This document shows positions 24,850 to 37,639 of a DNA stretch of 64,000 nucleotides, one piece after another. Origin of the DNA: Bostrychus sinensis (taxonomy: Eukaryota; Chordata; Actinopteri; Gobiiformes; Eleotridae); assembly GCA_020698575.1 (NCBI GenBank), contig CM036251.1, forward strand, positions 12,874,288 through 12,938,287. The letters run 5' to 3'. The position numbers and the translations under genes are program-made. Each line of letters opens with the position of its first letter. The first letter of the stretch is position 1. The notes below the pieces were generated by a model. That model did no database searches. It was not told the origin of the DNA and saw only the letters and a program-made list of their open reading frames with translations.

Positions 24850-26020
24850 GATACAATATCATATACATGGTCCAAAGTATTTGAATGCTAATGGCAGTAT
24901 GTGTGGTAGTGTACACTTTAAATCTCTGGAATAAAAAATCAAGATGACAGCAATAATCATGGCTATGAAGGGAACATTTTTAGTTTTACTCAAAAATATT
25001 TATTTGCCAGTCAATATTGAATACTCTGAGTTTTTGCACTTCAGATTATTAATTTATCTGTCAAATTAAAATGCAGTCACAAGCCTCTTTTGATGTTAAA
25101 CCCTTTCCATGAATCGCCTTCAAGGTTAATGTCTTTCCAGGAACTTTAATGACCTTTTCATTTGGTCTCTGTCTTTTCATCTGAACTGCATCGACGCAGC
25201 CACGTGTTACTTTACCCTTTGAGCAAAGACCATGAAGCGTTAGGCAGTGGCAGATCCACTTATGTGTAATGTGATTGATGGATGTAAATTCAGCCTTATA
25301 ATGACAGTTTTCTTTTCTTTCAGGGCTCACTGAAAACAAGCCACGTTTGTCTCAGTGGAGATTCAATCAAAAATGCAGGACAACATCACAAAAAATGTGG
25401 AGCAGGGGATAAAAATACAACACAGTCCCACTTAAAGTTGTGCTTGGTCACTCCTCTAAGTGCTTTTTTTTCCACATATTGGTCGGTACACAGCAGTCAG
25501 TGGCTTGTCTGAATGCAGCCAATGTGAATTTACTGTGCTCTGACTGTGCAAATGTAGCCACTGAGCAGTTAACAGTTCAGTGAAGTGAGAGGGCTGCAGA
25601 CATTTAGATCAATTTCTGTCCATTTTGGTGCATTCAGAGGATTGACTTAATAAGATACAGTATATCTGCTCCTGGCCACTGACAATAAAGTGAAATCAAC
25701 TGGATTAGCCATGGCTTAGATGCCTCTGCAGAAGCAAGTTTCAGGAAGAGTTTTTGAGTCATGATCCACTGTAGAAGGCTGCAATAAAAAGGCATTTATA
25801 AACTTAACACTCCAAATCATTCGTTTATGCAGTAGGGGGCGATACACTGATGGTTGATTAATCGCAGAGTAACACTAATCTTTCACACACACTTATCCGC
25901 TATGTGGGAAATTAAGGGTTATTACTGAAATGCAGATGCTTGGGACAATGGGGGAGAGCAGAGGACAGCAGCACTGAAGGACGTGTCAAATGCAGAGGAC
26001 AAATTTCTCAACAGGGACAA
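24850..26020. other. intergenic, no gene seen
   Basis: A short SINE-tail-like piece (GTCAAATGCAGAGGACAAAT) occurs at about 25985. Otherwise nothing recognised. Confidence 0.5.
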
Positions 26021-26024
26021 TGAG

Positions 26025-27062
26025 AAGACCACAGTGAGCTGCCTTAATGACTGTCGGCCCATTGCATTGCTCCTATTGTGATGAAATGCATTAAAAAACA
26101 ATTCCAAGCATGACCCTTTTCAATATGTATATCTCCAGAACAGATACCATGATACCACAATCACTGGAGGAGTGGAGACAGAGTACAGAGCAGAGGTGGC
26201 AGGACTTGAGGACTGGTGAAAAGAAAATAATTTTCACCTAAACACCAGCGAAACCAAGGAGATGATTATCAACCCGAGGAAGAAGGAGAAGGAACAGCAC
26301 AGACCCATCTACGTAGGAGAGGCCGAGGTGGAGACGGTTAAAACATTCAAATTTCTTGGAACCCACATCAGTGATGATCTAACCTGGATACAAAACACAA
26401 AACTCATCAAAAAAGCTCACACCAGAGTGCACTTTCTGTGGAAGCTCATGAAGTTTAGTATGAAAACAGAAATTCTGAGCAATTTCTACAGGAGTGCAGT
26501 AGAGAGCGTGGTCACCAGCTCCATTACAGTGTGGTGGAAACTGCACTGTGCAGGACAGAAAGGCTCTTCAGCGTGTAATTAAAACTGCACAGTACCTCTC
26601 TGGAGCGGCCTTCCCCTCTCTACAGGACACACTCACCAGTCGGGTCATCAGGAGGGCCCACAGCATCATCAGGGACAGCAAGCACCCTCAGAACGCACTC
26701 TTTACACTGATCCCCACTAGGAGGCGCTACAAAAGTATGAACTCAAGGACATCAAGACTCATAAACCTTCTTTCCAACAGCCATCAGACTTCTCAACAAC
26801 TCTAATCTTACTGTTAATAAACCTTCACACTGACTGCCATAATGTGTGCAACAGGGCACTGTGCACACTCCATAACCCCCCCCCCCTTTCCCCACCACCA
26901 ACACCATTTTTCAGTGTCTCTCCTTGTACAGATTAGTTCATAAATTATATTATTTAACCACATGAAGGGAAGCAAGCAAGTAAGAATTTCATTGCATGCT
27001 TTTACATTTTTTTTTCTTTCTTTTTTGTGTGTATGTGACAATAAACTTCTTTGAACTTTGTT
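26025..27062 (+). mobile_element. non-LTR retrotransposon (Rex/CR1/L2-like), RT core deleted
   Basis: At the left, a frameshifted LNDCRPIAL...PIVMKCIKK corresponds to the start of a reverse transcriptase domain. The catalytic core is absent. From about 26235 the frame resumes with LNTSETKEMIINPRKK, VKTFKFLGTHISDDLTW, AHTRVHFLWKLMKF, then after a frameshift KALQRVIKTAQYLSGAAFPS and PTRRRYKSMNSRTSRLINLL, the typical LINE ORF2 C-terminus. The 3' end is TGTATGTGACAATAAACTTC. It is defective. Confidence 0.75.
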
Positions 27063-28161
27063 AAAATATACCTTAACCTTACCTTGATTTTAAAAACAAA
27101 ACACTAGACACATTTTAGGCTTTGTAAGAGTGTCTTACTATGCAGCATTATTGTGTAGTACACTGGTTTCCTACTGGTTTTCTACTTCTATAATGTTCTA
27201 GATGCAAGTCCTGCCTAACAGAGCCAGTAGCACAACTGCATTACAGCAGTGTTTGATCTCACGACCCCTGACCCCTGGTTGGATGTTTGTTTTTGCACTC
27301 ACACATGAATTAAATTACATTGCTCCGGCATAGCAAGGGTGACTGGCAGCCAGCTCCTTGTTAATTGTTTTGCCTATTAGCATCACTAACCAGCCACGTA
27401 TCCCTGATTTCTGACCATCTTCCAAATTCATCTCTCATCTCTCTCATGAAACTCTCAGATGATAATCTTCAGAGACTTCATTTTAACCAATGATCTAAGT
27501 GACACTGCATTAGCCCACTCCCTTCACCGTTAATGGCCCCCGATATCTGCTGCAGTTATTGTCAGATGACTGTCAGCGTTAATGAAGTGGACCAGATGAT
27601 AAATTATGTGTGACGTACTGCTGCAAGTGACACAATGATATTTAAAAAAGGTGTGTTTGACTTTTATACCCAGAGACAAGTGGATGGTGGAGCGTCCCGG
27701 GCTGTACAGACGACGTGTCCGATGATGGGGTGGGGGGGCTGATGGTTGATGAGTAATACTGCGCTAAAGGCCGGTGCAGCTGCATGTCTCATTGGCTCTG
27801 ACAGATTAAGGCCAAAAAACATCGCAGCACGTCGCAATCTGCATCATCTGCAAGAACCAGACTAAATAACTGCACGTGTGAGCTCAGGAGGGGAGGAGGG
27901 AGGGGTGGGGCTGGGAGGAAAACATGCACAAAACAGGCAGGGATTGGGTCAAACGTAGCAACATACAGTTCACCAAATGGGACAACATACAGTACATACA
28001 CAATTGCATATATATCTGTGGAAAAACTGCCTTTGAAGCTCTATAGTACACATTAGAAAGGGTTCTGGTTTTTACAGCGGAGCAGAGAAGACAAACTGAG
28101 CACGGCTGTAGGAGAAACACACTGATGGTTATAGTTTTTCACATTTTCACATAATGCAGAG

Positions 28162-28618
28162 CAGTGGTTCCCAACCTTTTTTGTTTAGCGTACCCCCTCC
28201 ACTCATACGTGCTGGTAATTCTTACAAGAGCCAATACCAATTCTCCTGCATTTTTTCTTTTATGTCAAATTCAGGGTTAAAATCTCATTGCCTTTGAAAT
28301 TTTGACATTTGACATTTACTTATTTTATTGTATATTAAATATTCTCTAAATTTTATTCAAAATAAAAATAACTTAAAGCATTAAAATAAATATAACAATA
28401 AATAATCTTAAACTCATATTAAATTTACCATAAAGAAAAATGCAGCAGGTGGATTCTCAGATTTTCAGACGATGCTGTTTCGTCCAGTGTTGTGGGAGTA
28501 CTTATGGGTTATGAAGTGTAAGTTTTACCATTACTTGTGGCTGACCAAAGAGCTGTCTCCAAGATATAGCCATGAGTAAAGTGTGCCATTTCTGATTTAA
28601 TCTTAACTTAATTTCTTT
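28162..28618 (+). mobile_element. possible hAT-end-bearing insertion
   Basis: It begins CAGTGGTTCCCAACCTTTTT like other hATs here, but no matching right end is seen. Instead the 13-base TGCAGAGCAGTGG stands at both sides (28155-28167 and 28619-28631). Confidence 0.35.
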
Positions 28619-28767
28619 TGCAGAGCAGTGGCTACTTTCCTGACGTACGTGAAGCAGGACAACTCTTTTGTAATCCTGTATCTGATTATTTTTTGCATAA
28701 ATCTCAGTATGAGATGCTTCTTATTTCTGTCTTTATCACTATCAGCTCAGCAGCTTATATCCTACAC

Positions 28768-29313
28768 CAGTGGTTCCCAACCTTTTTGGTCTTGTGTCTC
28801 GGTTTGGACCTGGCTTAATCCTGGTTTAGTCCTGGTTTGAACGTGGCTTAGTCCTGGTTTAGAATGGGTTTAGACGTGGTTTAGACCTGGTTTGTTCCTA
28901 GTTTTGTCCTGGTTTATTCCTGGTTTAGTTCTAGTTTTAGACCAGTTTTTTTTTTTTCATTGAATTCCTGTTTTAGACCTGGTTTCAGTCCTGGTTTAGT
29001 ACTTCTTTAGTGTTGCATTCCTTTGGTGTAGTCCTGGGATAGTCCTGCTTTTGTCCTGGTTTAGACTGGGTTTAGACCTGGTTTAGATGTGGTTTAGACC
29101 TGGTTTCTTCTTAGTTTTGTTCTGGTTTATTCTTGGTTCAGTTCTGGTTTTAGACCTGGTTTAGTCTTTCTTTAGTGTTGCATTCCTTTGATTTAGGTTA
29201 ATTTTATTCTTCCAAAGCCAAATACATAAATCCACTACAAATGATCATATAACTCCATGTACCCCCTGCAATATACCCCTAGGGGTCCCCGTACCCCTGG
29301 TTGGGAAACACTG
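28768..29313. mobile_element. hAT element filled with CTGGTTTAG tandem repeats
   Basis: The left end CAGTGGTTCCCAACCTTTTT and the reverse complement of the right end CAGTGTTTCCCAACCAGGGG are inverted. The flanks TCCTACAC (28760-28767) and TCCTAGAC (29314-29321) match at seven of eight bases. Almost all of the inside, 28795-29190, is an irregular array of about 11 to 13 bp units (CTGGTTTAGTC, CTGGTTTAGAC). No transposase is present. Confidence 0.75.
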
Positions 29314-29329
29314 TCCTAGACTAGTCCAT

Positions 29330-30420
29330 CCTGGTAATAATATATGGCTTGTACCAAGTTCTTGTCCTTCCTATGAAAAAGTTAACGCTTGTTTTACTGT
29401 AGGTGATGTGCAGCTTCTGGATGCTGGAGGACACAACTCTCAGCACACAAACACATAGACAAAGACACAGATTTCTTCATAATTTGACCTTTATGAATAA
29501 ACATAAAAAACATATATACACATGTAAATGACTTGTGTGGATGTTACTTTAGTTTGTGTTTCTTTCTCAGCTCCCTTCTGACAGCTATGAAAAGGTTTAA
29601 GCTTGCGTATATTTAGCATTTCAAATGGAGCACCTCTGCACACAACTATTGAAAATGTGTAAAACTGCAGCAGCCCGTGTCAGTTCAGTGTGACTCTGAT
29701 GATCCTCTCATGGATTTCTGCTCATTTATAATAAAAACAACATTTGTGTTTGGCTGTTAGTCATCGTGTTTATCTGGTCGCCGCATGCTCCGGGCCTCAT
29801 TGTGAATGCATTACTTCAGAAACACTCATCCCCTGTCAGAGGCACACCTGTATGCTCAGATACACTTGAGTGGCTCGGTTCCTGTCCCTCTGGCCTATTT
29901 ACACGCATCACTCTCTCACTTGCCCCAAAACAGGAACAAGCCTTTGGATGTCCCACGGCATGCAATCGTTTATGGACAAGGATTTATTTATTTTTTTTCA
30001 TAAATTAATATTTTCTCAAGAGGAAAGCGTCTACATAGCCCCATGACACAGATACTCGAATAAAGTGGTTCTTAAACACTGGAGCAGGACCAAAAAACAG
30101 GACACTACTTCTATAGTGTATAGGTATGCACAAAATTAAAATAAGGTGTCATAGTTTGTGGGACAAGGGGGAAAAAAGGATCCAAGAGGCAGGATTGTTA
30201 TGATGAAATGTATTAAAGTTAAACCAATAAAGGAACAAGTCCAAGAATGTAAACGGAAAAAGCCAGTACAAAACAAAAACCAAAAGAACCAAATGCGGGG
30301 ATAAAACACAAATCCAAAAGCAGAGCATATTCCAAAATCAAAGTCAGAGCAAAAACGTACTAGTAACGTACAAAAAAGATGCTAAAGAAAAAACAAGGTA
30401 TTATGAAATACAGACTATTA
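29330..30420. other. intergenic, no gene seen
   Basis: No recognisable feature. Short overlapping ORFs near 29770-30000 have no known family. Confidence 0.5.
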
Positions 30421-30424
30421 GCAA

Positions 30425-30690
30425 ACTGAAGTAAAGTGCTTTATTTATCATTATACTAACAAAGTGTACAACAAAATTGCGTAGATGGTTAGTCCTGAGC
30501 TGCTGTGACTGAGTGCACTGCCACTATGGGCCAACCAGACCCACATGTTCTTTTTAAGGCAAAAGGGAAACCTACGCAGACACAGTGAGAACATGCAAAC
30601 TCCACAGATAAAGGTCAGTCCGGGTTTCAAACTCAAATTCTTGCTGTGAGGCAGGAGTACTAACAACTGTGTCACCGTGCTGCCCATGAT
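30425..30690 (-). repeat. tRNA-derived SINE
   Basis: Antisense copy: tail AAAGTGCTTTATTTATCATT at left, AGTGAGAACATGCAAACTCC in the middle, head TTCTTGCTGTGAGGCAGGAG and GTGTCACCGTGCTGCC at right. Confidence 0.65.
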
Positions 30691-30699
30691 GATTTTGCG

Positions 30700-33010
30700 A
30701 CCACTGAGATTCTTTTGGTCTTTGTGCCATGTTTTCTAAAAGTTTATGACACACTGCTTTCAGCCAGGCCTCTAGATAGAGACAATCTCCATGTCGCAAG
30801 GAAAAAAAAATCCCAAGTGACCACAAGTGTAGATAGTGTTTTTCATGAGGTAAACTAATTAGTCCCTTCATGCACAGATTTCTCATGCCTTTGTCCAAAG
30901 CCTACAAAACAGTACTTGCTGAATGTAACTATAGTTCTATGAGCAAGGGGATGCCACAGCTCAACATGTGCATGCTTATTGGTGTTTTACCCACACAAGG
31001 ATGCACATAATAGTGGTATTTGTGGCTGCATAACTGGGTTTTATGATACCCATAGTTTTTAGATTTCTGAACAGTTTGGAAAGTTAAAAGATTCACAGTA
31101 CTGTAATACTGCAACATTCAGGATATAAACAAAACTGAAAGACCTAAACTCCAAACCTAATGTGTTAAGTTGAAAACTTGACCTGTGAGAAGTGCATTAG
31201 CCTTGGTTTTATCAGCAGCATCAGTGAGAGACTCTCAGCCTTAATCAATACCAGCAATGATGTGGAAATGCAGTGAGAGAGAGTGTCCTTGTTCTGTGCG
31301 GAGCGAGGTTATCTCAATCAGACTGAGCTACAGGTGAGGCCAGGTCACACCTCTGCCTCATCAACAGCAGTTTACTTCTGCAAAACTCAGGAATGAGTTG
31401 ACAAGAGGTATAGAGGTATATAACCTACTGAATGCTGACTATGCATTTGCTGGCGCAGATATGAACTTTTCCAGTAAATAGTGTTGTGTTGGTGATGATA
31501 TTTGTACTTTTTTGTTCATGGTTCACAGATAAAAGTCTTAGGTTTAACAAGCAGTATTTGGGCCAGGTCCAAACTTTTTTTTCTTTTGAACCTTGTTTTT
31601 GTGTCTCACTCCGGCTGTAATGACATCTGCGCTGGCCACTGGAAGAAGAGGCGGAAAAACAAAGAAAAGTCAGTCAGTGACGTGGATTTGGGAGCGTCCT
31701 TGTGTCGCTCCAGTCCTCGGGGTGTATTTGAATCAACACAGCCCTGTCCTAATGAAGAAAAATGCCACGTTTCTCTGCAGCCAAACCTAACAGTAAATAA
31801 TGTGGCGTGTGCAAAAGGCCCAGTGGATCATTAATTTTCGAGCATCCATAAGGGGTCAGAGAGCCTGTGGGGTCCCTGGGGGCCACAGCTAATTATAGCC
31901 TCTCCAACAGCGACGCTGTGCAGGTGTAAGTGAGGTGTGCTCAGCAGTGACTCTGCCTTTATTTCTACTCAGGTCTGGATTCATCATAATTACATCTCTC
32001 ACATGTTAATAGGACTCTTTTACTGAAACACTGCTAAGTAGCCCTTTCTTCCCCAGTGCCAATGTTAAACTGCTGCTTATTACATTTAATGGAGCTTGTC
32101 TCAGCAAACAGGATTCAATTAAATTAGGTTAGAGTCTGAGGCTTATCTCTCCATCCAAAGCAAATCCGGTGGAGAGGAAAAACAAGGAGGTCATCAACAG
32201 CTCAAAGAAATGTACTTTTCATCAGCATTAAACTAACATCCTGTTCATCCTTTAAAGCTGTACCCTTTATATGGTTTGGACAAACTCCTCCTGTGAAGCC
32301 AATGCTGCTCTGCTGCTGTTGCATTATTAGTATGTTGAATATGTTGATTATTAAAAAAAACAAAAAAACCCTGAGGGTAATACCATAAGTTTAGAAAAAT
32401 GTGTTAAAATCCATTCCTTCGGTGATTAGGCAGAGTTTTACTGTCCTCATATATTTAGTTTAAGAGCAGACGTGGAGCGACTCTACTTTACATCCTGTGA
32501 CCGCGCCGCAGTTTCCTCACAGATGGCATTTTGAGTTCAGGTCGAAAGTTTTATTCATTTTTTTCACAGGCGACTGAGGTCATAAATCAAAAGTATGAAA
32601 CCCAGCTCTTCAGCACTTTTATCTCTTTGGGATTCACTTTATTGCCTCCATCTCTGAAATCCTCTCCTCAGGCTTGTTAAATATCGGGCTGTTCGAACCT
32701 CTAATCCTGCAACTTCCTGATGGCACTATTTGTAAAATGTACATTAGCACAATGGTTCAAATCCTTCCTATCAGAGCTTTGTCTGGATTCAAGGCAAAAT
32801 CTATAAATGTATTCGTTATGCCTCGTCCTAATTGCATCCTCCTCCCAGTGTACCGACTAATATGCAAGCCCAGTTTCCTCAGTATAATTCAAATCCATAC
32901 AATATATTTTTTCTACTATTAAAGTTAAAACAGATAGCAGCTGCAAATATTAATACTCTGCTGACACCAGCTCCAGTTAGCATTGACTTATTTTTAGCTA
33001 TACATTATGT
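30700..33010. other. intergenic, no gene seen
   Basis: 31600-31860 and 32440-32900 look single-copy and less AT-rich, and could hold conserved noncoding elements. The 110-codon ORF at 31502-31834 matches no family I know. Confidence 0.4.
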
Positions 33011-33014
33011 TTAT

Positions 33015-33235
33015 ATATTTATTTAACCAGGAAAGTCCCACTGAAATGAATCCTCTCTTTTGGAGTCCTGACCCACTGGGGAACTAATTTACATGTTTTT
33101 TGTTGGGGAAAGGGGCATCTGGAGGAAACCTACACAGAGAGAACATGCAAACTCCAATTCTAATCCAGAAATTGAACCCAGGACCTTCTTGCTGTGAGGC
33201 AGGAGTGCTAACCACTATGCCGCCGTGCTGTCCAA
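33015..33235 (-). repeat. tRNA-derived SINE
   Basis: Antisense copy with tail ATTTAACCAGGAAAGTCCCA, body GAGAACATGCAAACTCCAA, and a well-kept head GACCTTCTTGCTGTGAGGCA, GCTAACCACTATGCCGCCGT. Confidence 0.7.
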
Positions 33236-34644
33236 TTTAAGTGAGGTAACTTGCTTATTTCCTTTTCACTTTTTACTTCCAGGGTCGTCACAGCAGGTCC
33301 TCTGCCCTGTAGTGTGCAGTGAATTGCACATTTAATTGAGCATAAGTTATGCTCATTCTGACGCAACCCCTCTCCAAATTTTCGAGCTTGGGACCAGCAC
33401 AAAAACTATTTTGGTTCAGCAAGCTTGTGCTACGGACACTGTACATGCCTTTAGCCTTGTATGCAAAGAGAAAATTGTAATGCTGCACTTTTTGCAAAAT
33501 GTTACAACAAAACAAATGCCATCTGTTCACCCCTTGGTGCATGTCGGGTCAAGACTTCAGTTGTTAAATGATATATTAAGGATCATTATAAAAAATATGA
33601 AAAAATGCTGCAAATATCATAGTCGGCCTAATCTCTCTGAGTCTGTCATCCCCGTGTCTCTCTTCCTCCCACTGTCCCCAGACATATATGTGTTAGGAGA
33701 ACTGGTGACTCTAAATTGCCCCTAGAGAATGAATGTGAGAGTGAATGGTTGTCTGTCTGTGTCAGCCCTGGGACTACTGGCCCATGTAAGGCTGGGATAT
33801 GGTCCTGTCACTCATACCCCGACCTGGAAACTGTGTTGTAAGGCTGCGTATAAACCTCACATTGTGATGGTGTATCTGTGGTGTGTGTGACTCCGGTACC
33901 CCCCATGACCCCACTCACCAGCAGCTAATTAAACTCTTAGACTGGAGCTGCAACCCCCTCCATCGTTCTGACCGGCAACAGTAAAAATATCCAGTGACGC
34001 TACTCCAACACACACACTGAATGGATGAAGTGCTTTCTTCTTAAAGATGCAGTGTTCCCTCTAAACTTGCACCATAGACGCATTGAGTATTGGTGACTGG
34101 TTGCTTCATGATTCATGATTTTTTTTCTTCCATGTAATCCTTAATTCATGAGTTTAATTGTACACACAAGATGCTCAAAATGGTATGTAAGGAGAATTGT
34201 TTCAAAGCATGTACAACATAATGCACAGTTGAATTATGAAGCGATAAATTCAACCAGAAAGTCAGATTTCTTTTCCCTGTCTATTCCGTCACCTGTCTGT
34301 CACAGTCAGCCAATCACAGCCTGCCACCTGCCTCTCCTCCAATCATCTTTCATCCATTCTCACATATACACACCCAGAAGCAGCAGAACCACCAGCCTCC
34401 TTAGCCTCTCCATCTCCTCCTCTTCACCACCATCAGTGTCTAGGTCCTAGGGGGATAAAATTCCCCTAACTAATTGATCAAACTCTCCCATCATCGCATC
34501 GCTGACGTCTCTACCTGCCTAAGCACCAAAGTTATTCCTTCGCTCATTTGTCCTGTTTGTTTTAAGACTTTATTGGTTGAAATAAGAGATATAAATTACA
34601 CAAGTATTCATTTGAATTTTAAACAGTATGCAGTGTGACATTAT

Positions 34645-34990
34645 ACAGTGTTGCTCCAAGGCATGAAGTGCAGTTTGTATTTGACCCATTCTTCAATGCT
34701 GCTGGGGCAATCTGTCAGGAGCAGTGGGCGTCTGCAGTGATCCTGGGACTCTCCTCCAGATCTTGAGCCAGGATCTTGGTCAGGACCTATATGGACTATT
34801 AGCCTATTGTGCATGTTTTTAGTTTTATTCCCAGGATGATGGAAAACCAAAGCACCCCAAGAAAACCCACTAAGACATAGAGAGAAAATGTAAACCCACA
34901 CAGAAAGGCCCCACATGGTCTGGGATTCAAACCTGGGGCTTTCTTGCTGTTAAGTGAGAGTGTTAACCACTTTGCCAGTGTACTGCCTCA
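34645..34990 (-). repeat. tRNA-derived SINE
   Basis: Antisense copy: AGAAAATGTAAACCCACACA, AGAAAGGCCCCACATGGTCT and the head CTTTCTTGCTGTTAAGTGAG, GTTAACCACTTTGCCAG. The left part (GACCCATTCTTCAATGCTGC, GCCAGGATCTTGGTCAGGAC) resembles the tail region of the plus-strand copy at 22539. Confidence 0.6.
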
Positions 34991-35195
34991 CTTGATATTT
35001 TAGTAACTAACAATCTTGTCTTAAGCAAAACTAAATTAAACAAATAAGATTCATGAAATAAGATCTAATCATAGCATTTTCTTCACATAAAATCATATAA
35101 AACCATACATTTGCATCAACTTTTTGCACTAAAAACATCTAGATAAGGTCGTAAGATGTGTTCTGTTAACAAATCATTCTTATAACAATATGCAA

Positions 35196-35380
35196 ATCCA
35201 GCCACAAGGGGTCGGAGGCCAGAGTACTGTTTGTGGCATTCCCAAACCTAGATAAATGAAGAGGTTTACATCAGGAAAGGCATCAGAATATTAAACCTAT
35301 GCCAAAGGAATATGCAAATCACTGCATGTGAGGAGACAATTTTCTGCGTCGACCCCAGAGAAGTAAAAGCTGAAAAGAAG
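35196..35380 (+). repeat. LINE 3' end (RTE-like, tentative)
   Basis: GCCACAAGGGGTCGGAGGCC, then CCCAAACCTAGATAAATGAA, ACATCAGGAAAGGCATCAGA and GTCGACCCCAGAGAAGTAAA. Confidence 0.55.
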
Positions 35381-35639
35381 GAGGATTCTTATGCCAATCT
35401 GCTCTTAAGTGATTAAACCGTTCTTCTCAATTAAAAGATGAACCACTGGGCACTGCATATTTAAGAGTCCAAGAACATTTCCTTGCATGCTGAAGACTGA
35501 TAATTATATTTTTTGACCACCTGGATAGAGTTGAAACCTCTTTATGGTGACATGCAGACTGTGTGAATCTGTGTAAACTCTGGGAGAATAATGAGCCCCG
35601 GGGCCACCTGCAGTGACGGCCTGAACGTGCTTAGTAATG

Positions 35640-36240
35640 AGAAAAACCTACAGAGCGTCTGTCAAAGAGCCAATTAAGCTGATGGTGCAGGATCCCACCA
35701 GTGTGGTACTGTTTACTGCAGATAACACAGAGACAGCTGCTAGAGCGAGGTATCAGGAAGTATGGACTTATTTAACTGAGAAACGTGGGGTTAAAGACGG
35801 GCTCTGTTCTATCTTTACCTTCACGAGCTGCACTATTGATTACATTAGAGCAGAGGTGTGTAAGTTCTGTCACTGTGAGCCACACTGGAGAAATAAAGGT
35901 ATGAGAGAGTATCCTCTGTTTCATAGAAGAACAGTACAGTGCTGGTTCAAGGCCTGACGTTTTAAGTAAGTAACCATCTGTTCTGTAACAAAATCTTCAC
36001 TTATATTATTAAATTATATTAGTTAATACAATTTCAATATCCGGATAAGTGTTAGGAAGAAATCATGTGGACAAAATGAAACTTTTCCATCTGAGTCAGT
36101 TGGCAGCATGTTCTGCAGCTTGGGAGACCAGGTGGTCTCTGGTTATGAACATTACGCTAGGTTAGTGTCTAGCCGGTGACAGCAGGCTCTGGCCAGCCAC
36201 ATATGGGATGCTCCTGTTGTCCATTTACTTCGTCGAGGGA
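35640..36240. other. intergenic, no gene seen
   Basis: A 106-codon plus-strand ORF (35637-35957) has no recognised similarity or splice context. It is probably fortuitous. Confidence 0.4.
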
Positions 36241-36790
36241 CATCCAAGAGACCTGGGCTTCCTCCATCCACCTGTCCTCCTCTTCCACACTCCCCCTGTT
36301 TTCCTCTTCCTTTTTCTACCTCTCTTCCTCTTCCTCCTGTAAGTTCACATGGAGATAAATGATTCAGTAGCTTTTTATTGATTTTTTTTTACTTCCAGAA
36401 GTCCTGAACACTGTAGATTTTGGCATATGTCACAGTAATAGGTTGCTGCATTTAAACATCTTCCAACAAAAGTGTATTTTACTGCATGAATTGAAAAAAC
36501 TTATTTCATAAAACCTTTTTCTTTTTTGTCCTCCTCTTCCACCATCCGCCTGTCCTCGCTCCACCTCTTCTCCAATAAAGCTCAAATAAACATTACTTTA
36601 AAGTAGCTTTTTTCTGAGGTCTGTAGATTCTGGCTCATGCTACAATCAGCTGTCGAGGTTGCTGCATGTAAATATAAAACAATACTGTAATTCATTTTCA
36701 AATTTGTTGTGAGAAACACTGAGTGAAATAAACATGAGGTATGTGCTTCCTCTCTCCACCTCCTCTTCCTCGCTGCCAGGAGATGCAGAA
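36240..36790. repeat. low-copy tandem duplication, about 240 to 280 bp units
   Basis: CCTCCTCTTCC blocks at about 36272, 36530 and 36763 are each associated with CTGTAGATT(T/C)TGGC and GGTTGCTGCAT(T/G)TAAA. This suggests two diverged copies plus a partial third. Confidence 0.5.
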
Positions 36791-37185
36791 ATATATTCAT
36801 TACATGCATGAGCAGTTCCCTCTGGCAGTCCGTATCGATCGTTCCTCTCCCGTTCCTCAGAGTCTATTGATCACATTGACTGGTCTTTTTCTTTTTGTGT
36901 AATGAGTGCTCGCTGGGCCTGGTTCCTGTCCGACTCAGAGAGGTGTGGTGTTAAAGGTCAGATCCAGTAAGGCAGCTGTTTCTGCTCACTCCCGGTTTTA
37001 TATTGCTACATAAATCTGTTTTTCACCTCTGCCTTGAATAAACACTTAAGAATCAAATTAACTTTTTAGCCTCTGTTATTTCCTAAAGCAGAAACCTTAC
37101 AATGAGCTGGGAAATAAAAGGATAAAAGGCCCACATTTTTTTGAACCAATTAGAGACCTTGAATTATCAAAATCTGTACTTAAGT

Positions 37186-37568
37186 AAAAGTATTCATTCA
37201 TTTTCTACTGCTTTTTCCCGTTAGGGGTCGCGGGTGACTGGAGCCTATCCCAGTAACTTTGGGGCCAAAGGCGGGGTACACCCTGGACAGGGGCCAGCTT
37301 GTCGCAGGGCTGACACAGAGACGAACACAGACAGACAACCATTCACTCACACATTCATTCACTAGGGTCAATTTAGAGTCACCAATTCACCTAACACATG
37401 CATGTCTTTGGACGGTGGGAGGAAGCCGGAGAGAACCCACGGTAACACAGGACATGCAGACTCCACCCAGAGAGATTGTGTGATGGTGTATATTGGTCCG
37501 CCCGGGGCTCGAACCCACGACCTCCTTGCTGGGAGGCTAGAACGCTAACCGCTCTGCCACCGTGCACC
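37186..37568 (-). repeat. full-length tRNA-derived SINE, GGAGCCTATCCCAGC family
   Basis: This is the most complete copy in the window: GGGGTCGCGGGTGACTGGAG, AAAGGCGGGGTACACCCTGG, CATGCATGTCTTTGGACGGT and GGAGGAAGCCGGAGAGAACC. On the minus strand the tRNA-like head reads GCACGGTGGCAGAGCGGTTA, then GGTCGTGGGTTCGAGCCCC (A- and B-box). AAGTAAAAGTATT and AAGTAAAAGTACT on the two sides look like a target-site duplication in a hAT-type TACTTTTACT sequence. Confidence 0.75.
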
Positions 37569-37639
37569 CCAAGTAAGTAAAAGTACTGTAACCTAAATAT
37601 TCCTCAAGAGAAAGTACTCAGCAAAATTATAAGGGAAAA

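Noticed and set aside
31502..31834. 110-codon ORF as a gene
   Set aside because: No recognisable family, no splice context and a low-complexity start.
37490..37568. tRNA gene calls suggested by A- and B-box motifs
   Set aside because: These are SINE heads. The cloverleaf is incomplete and each is joined to a repeated body.
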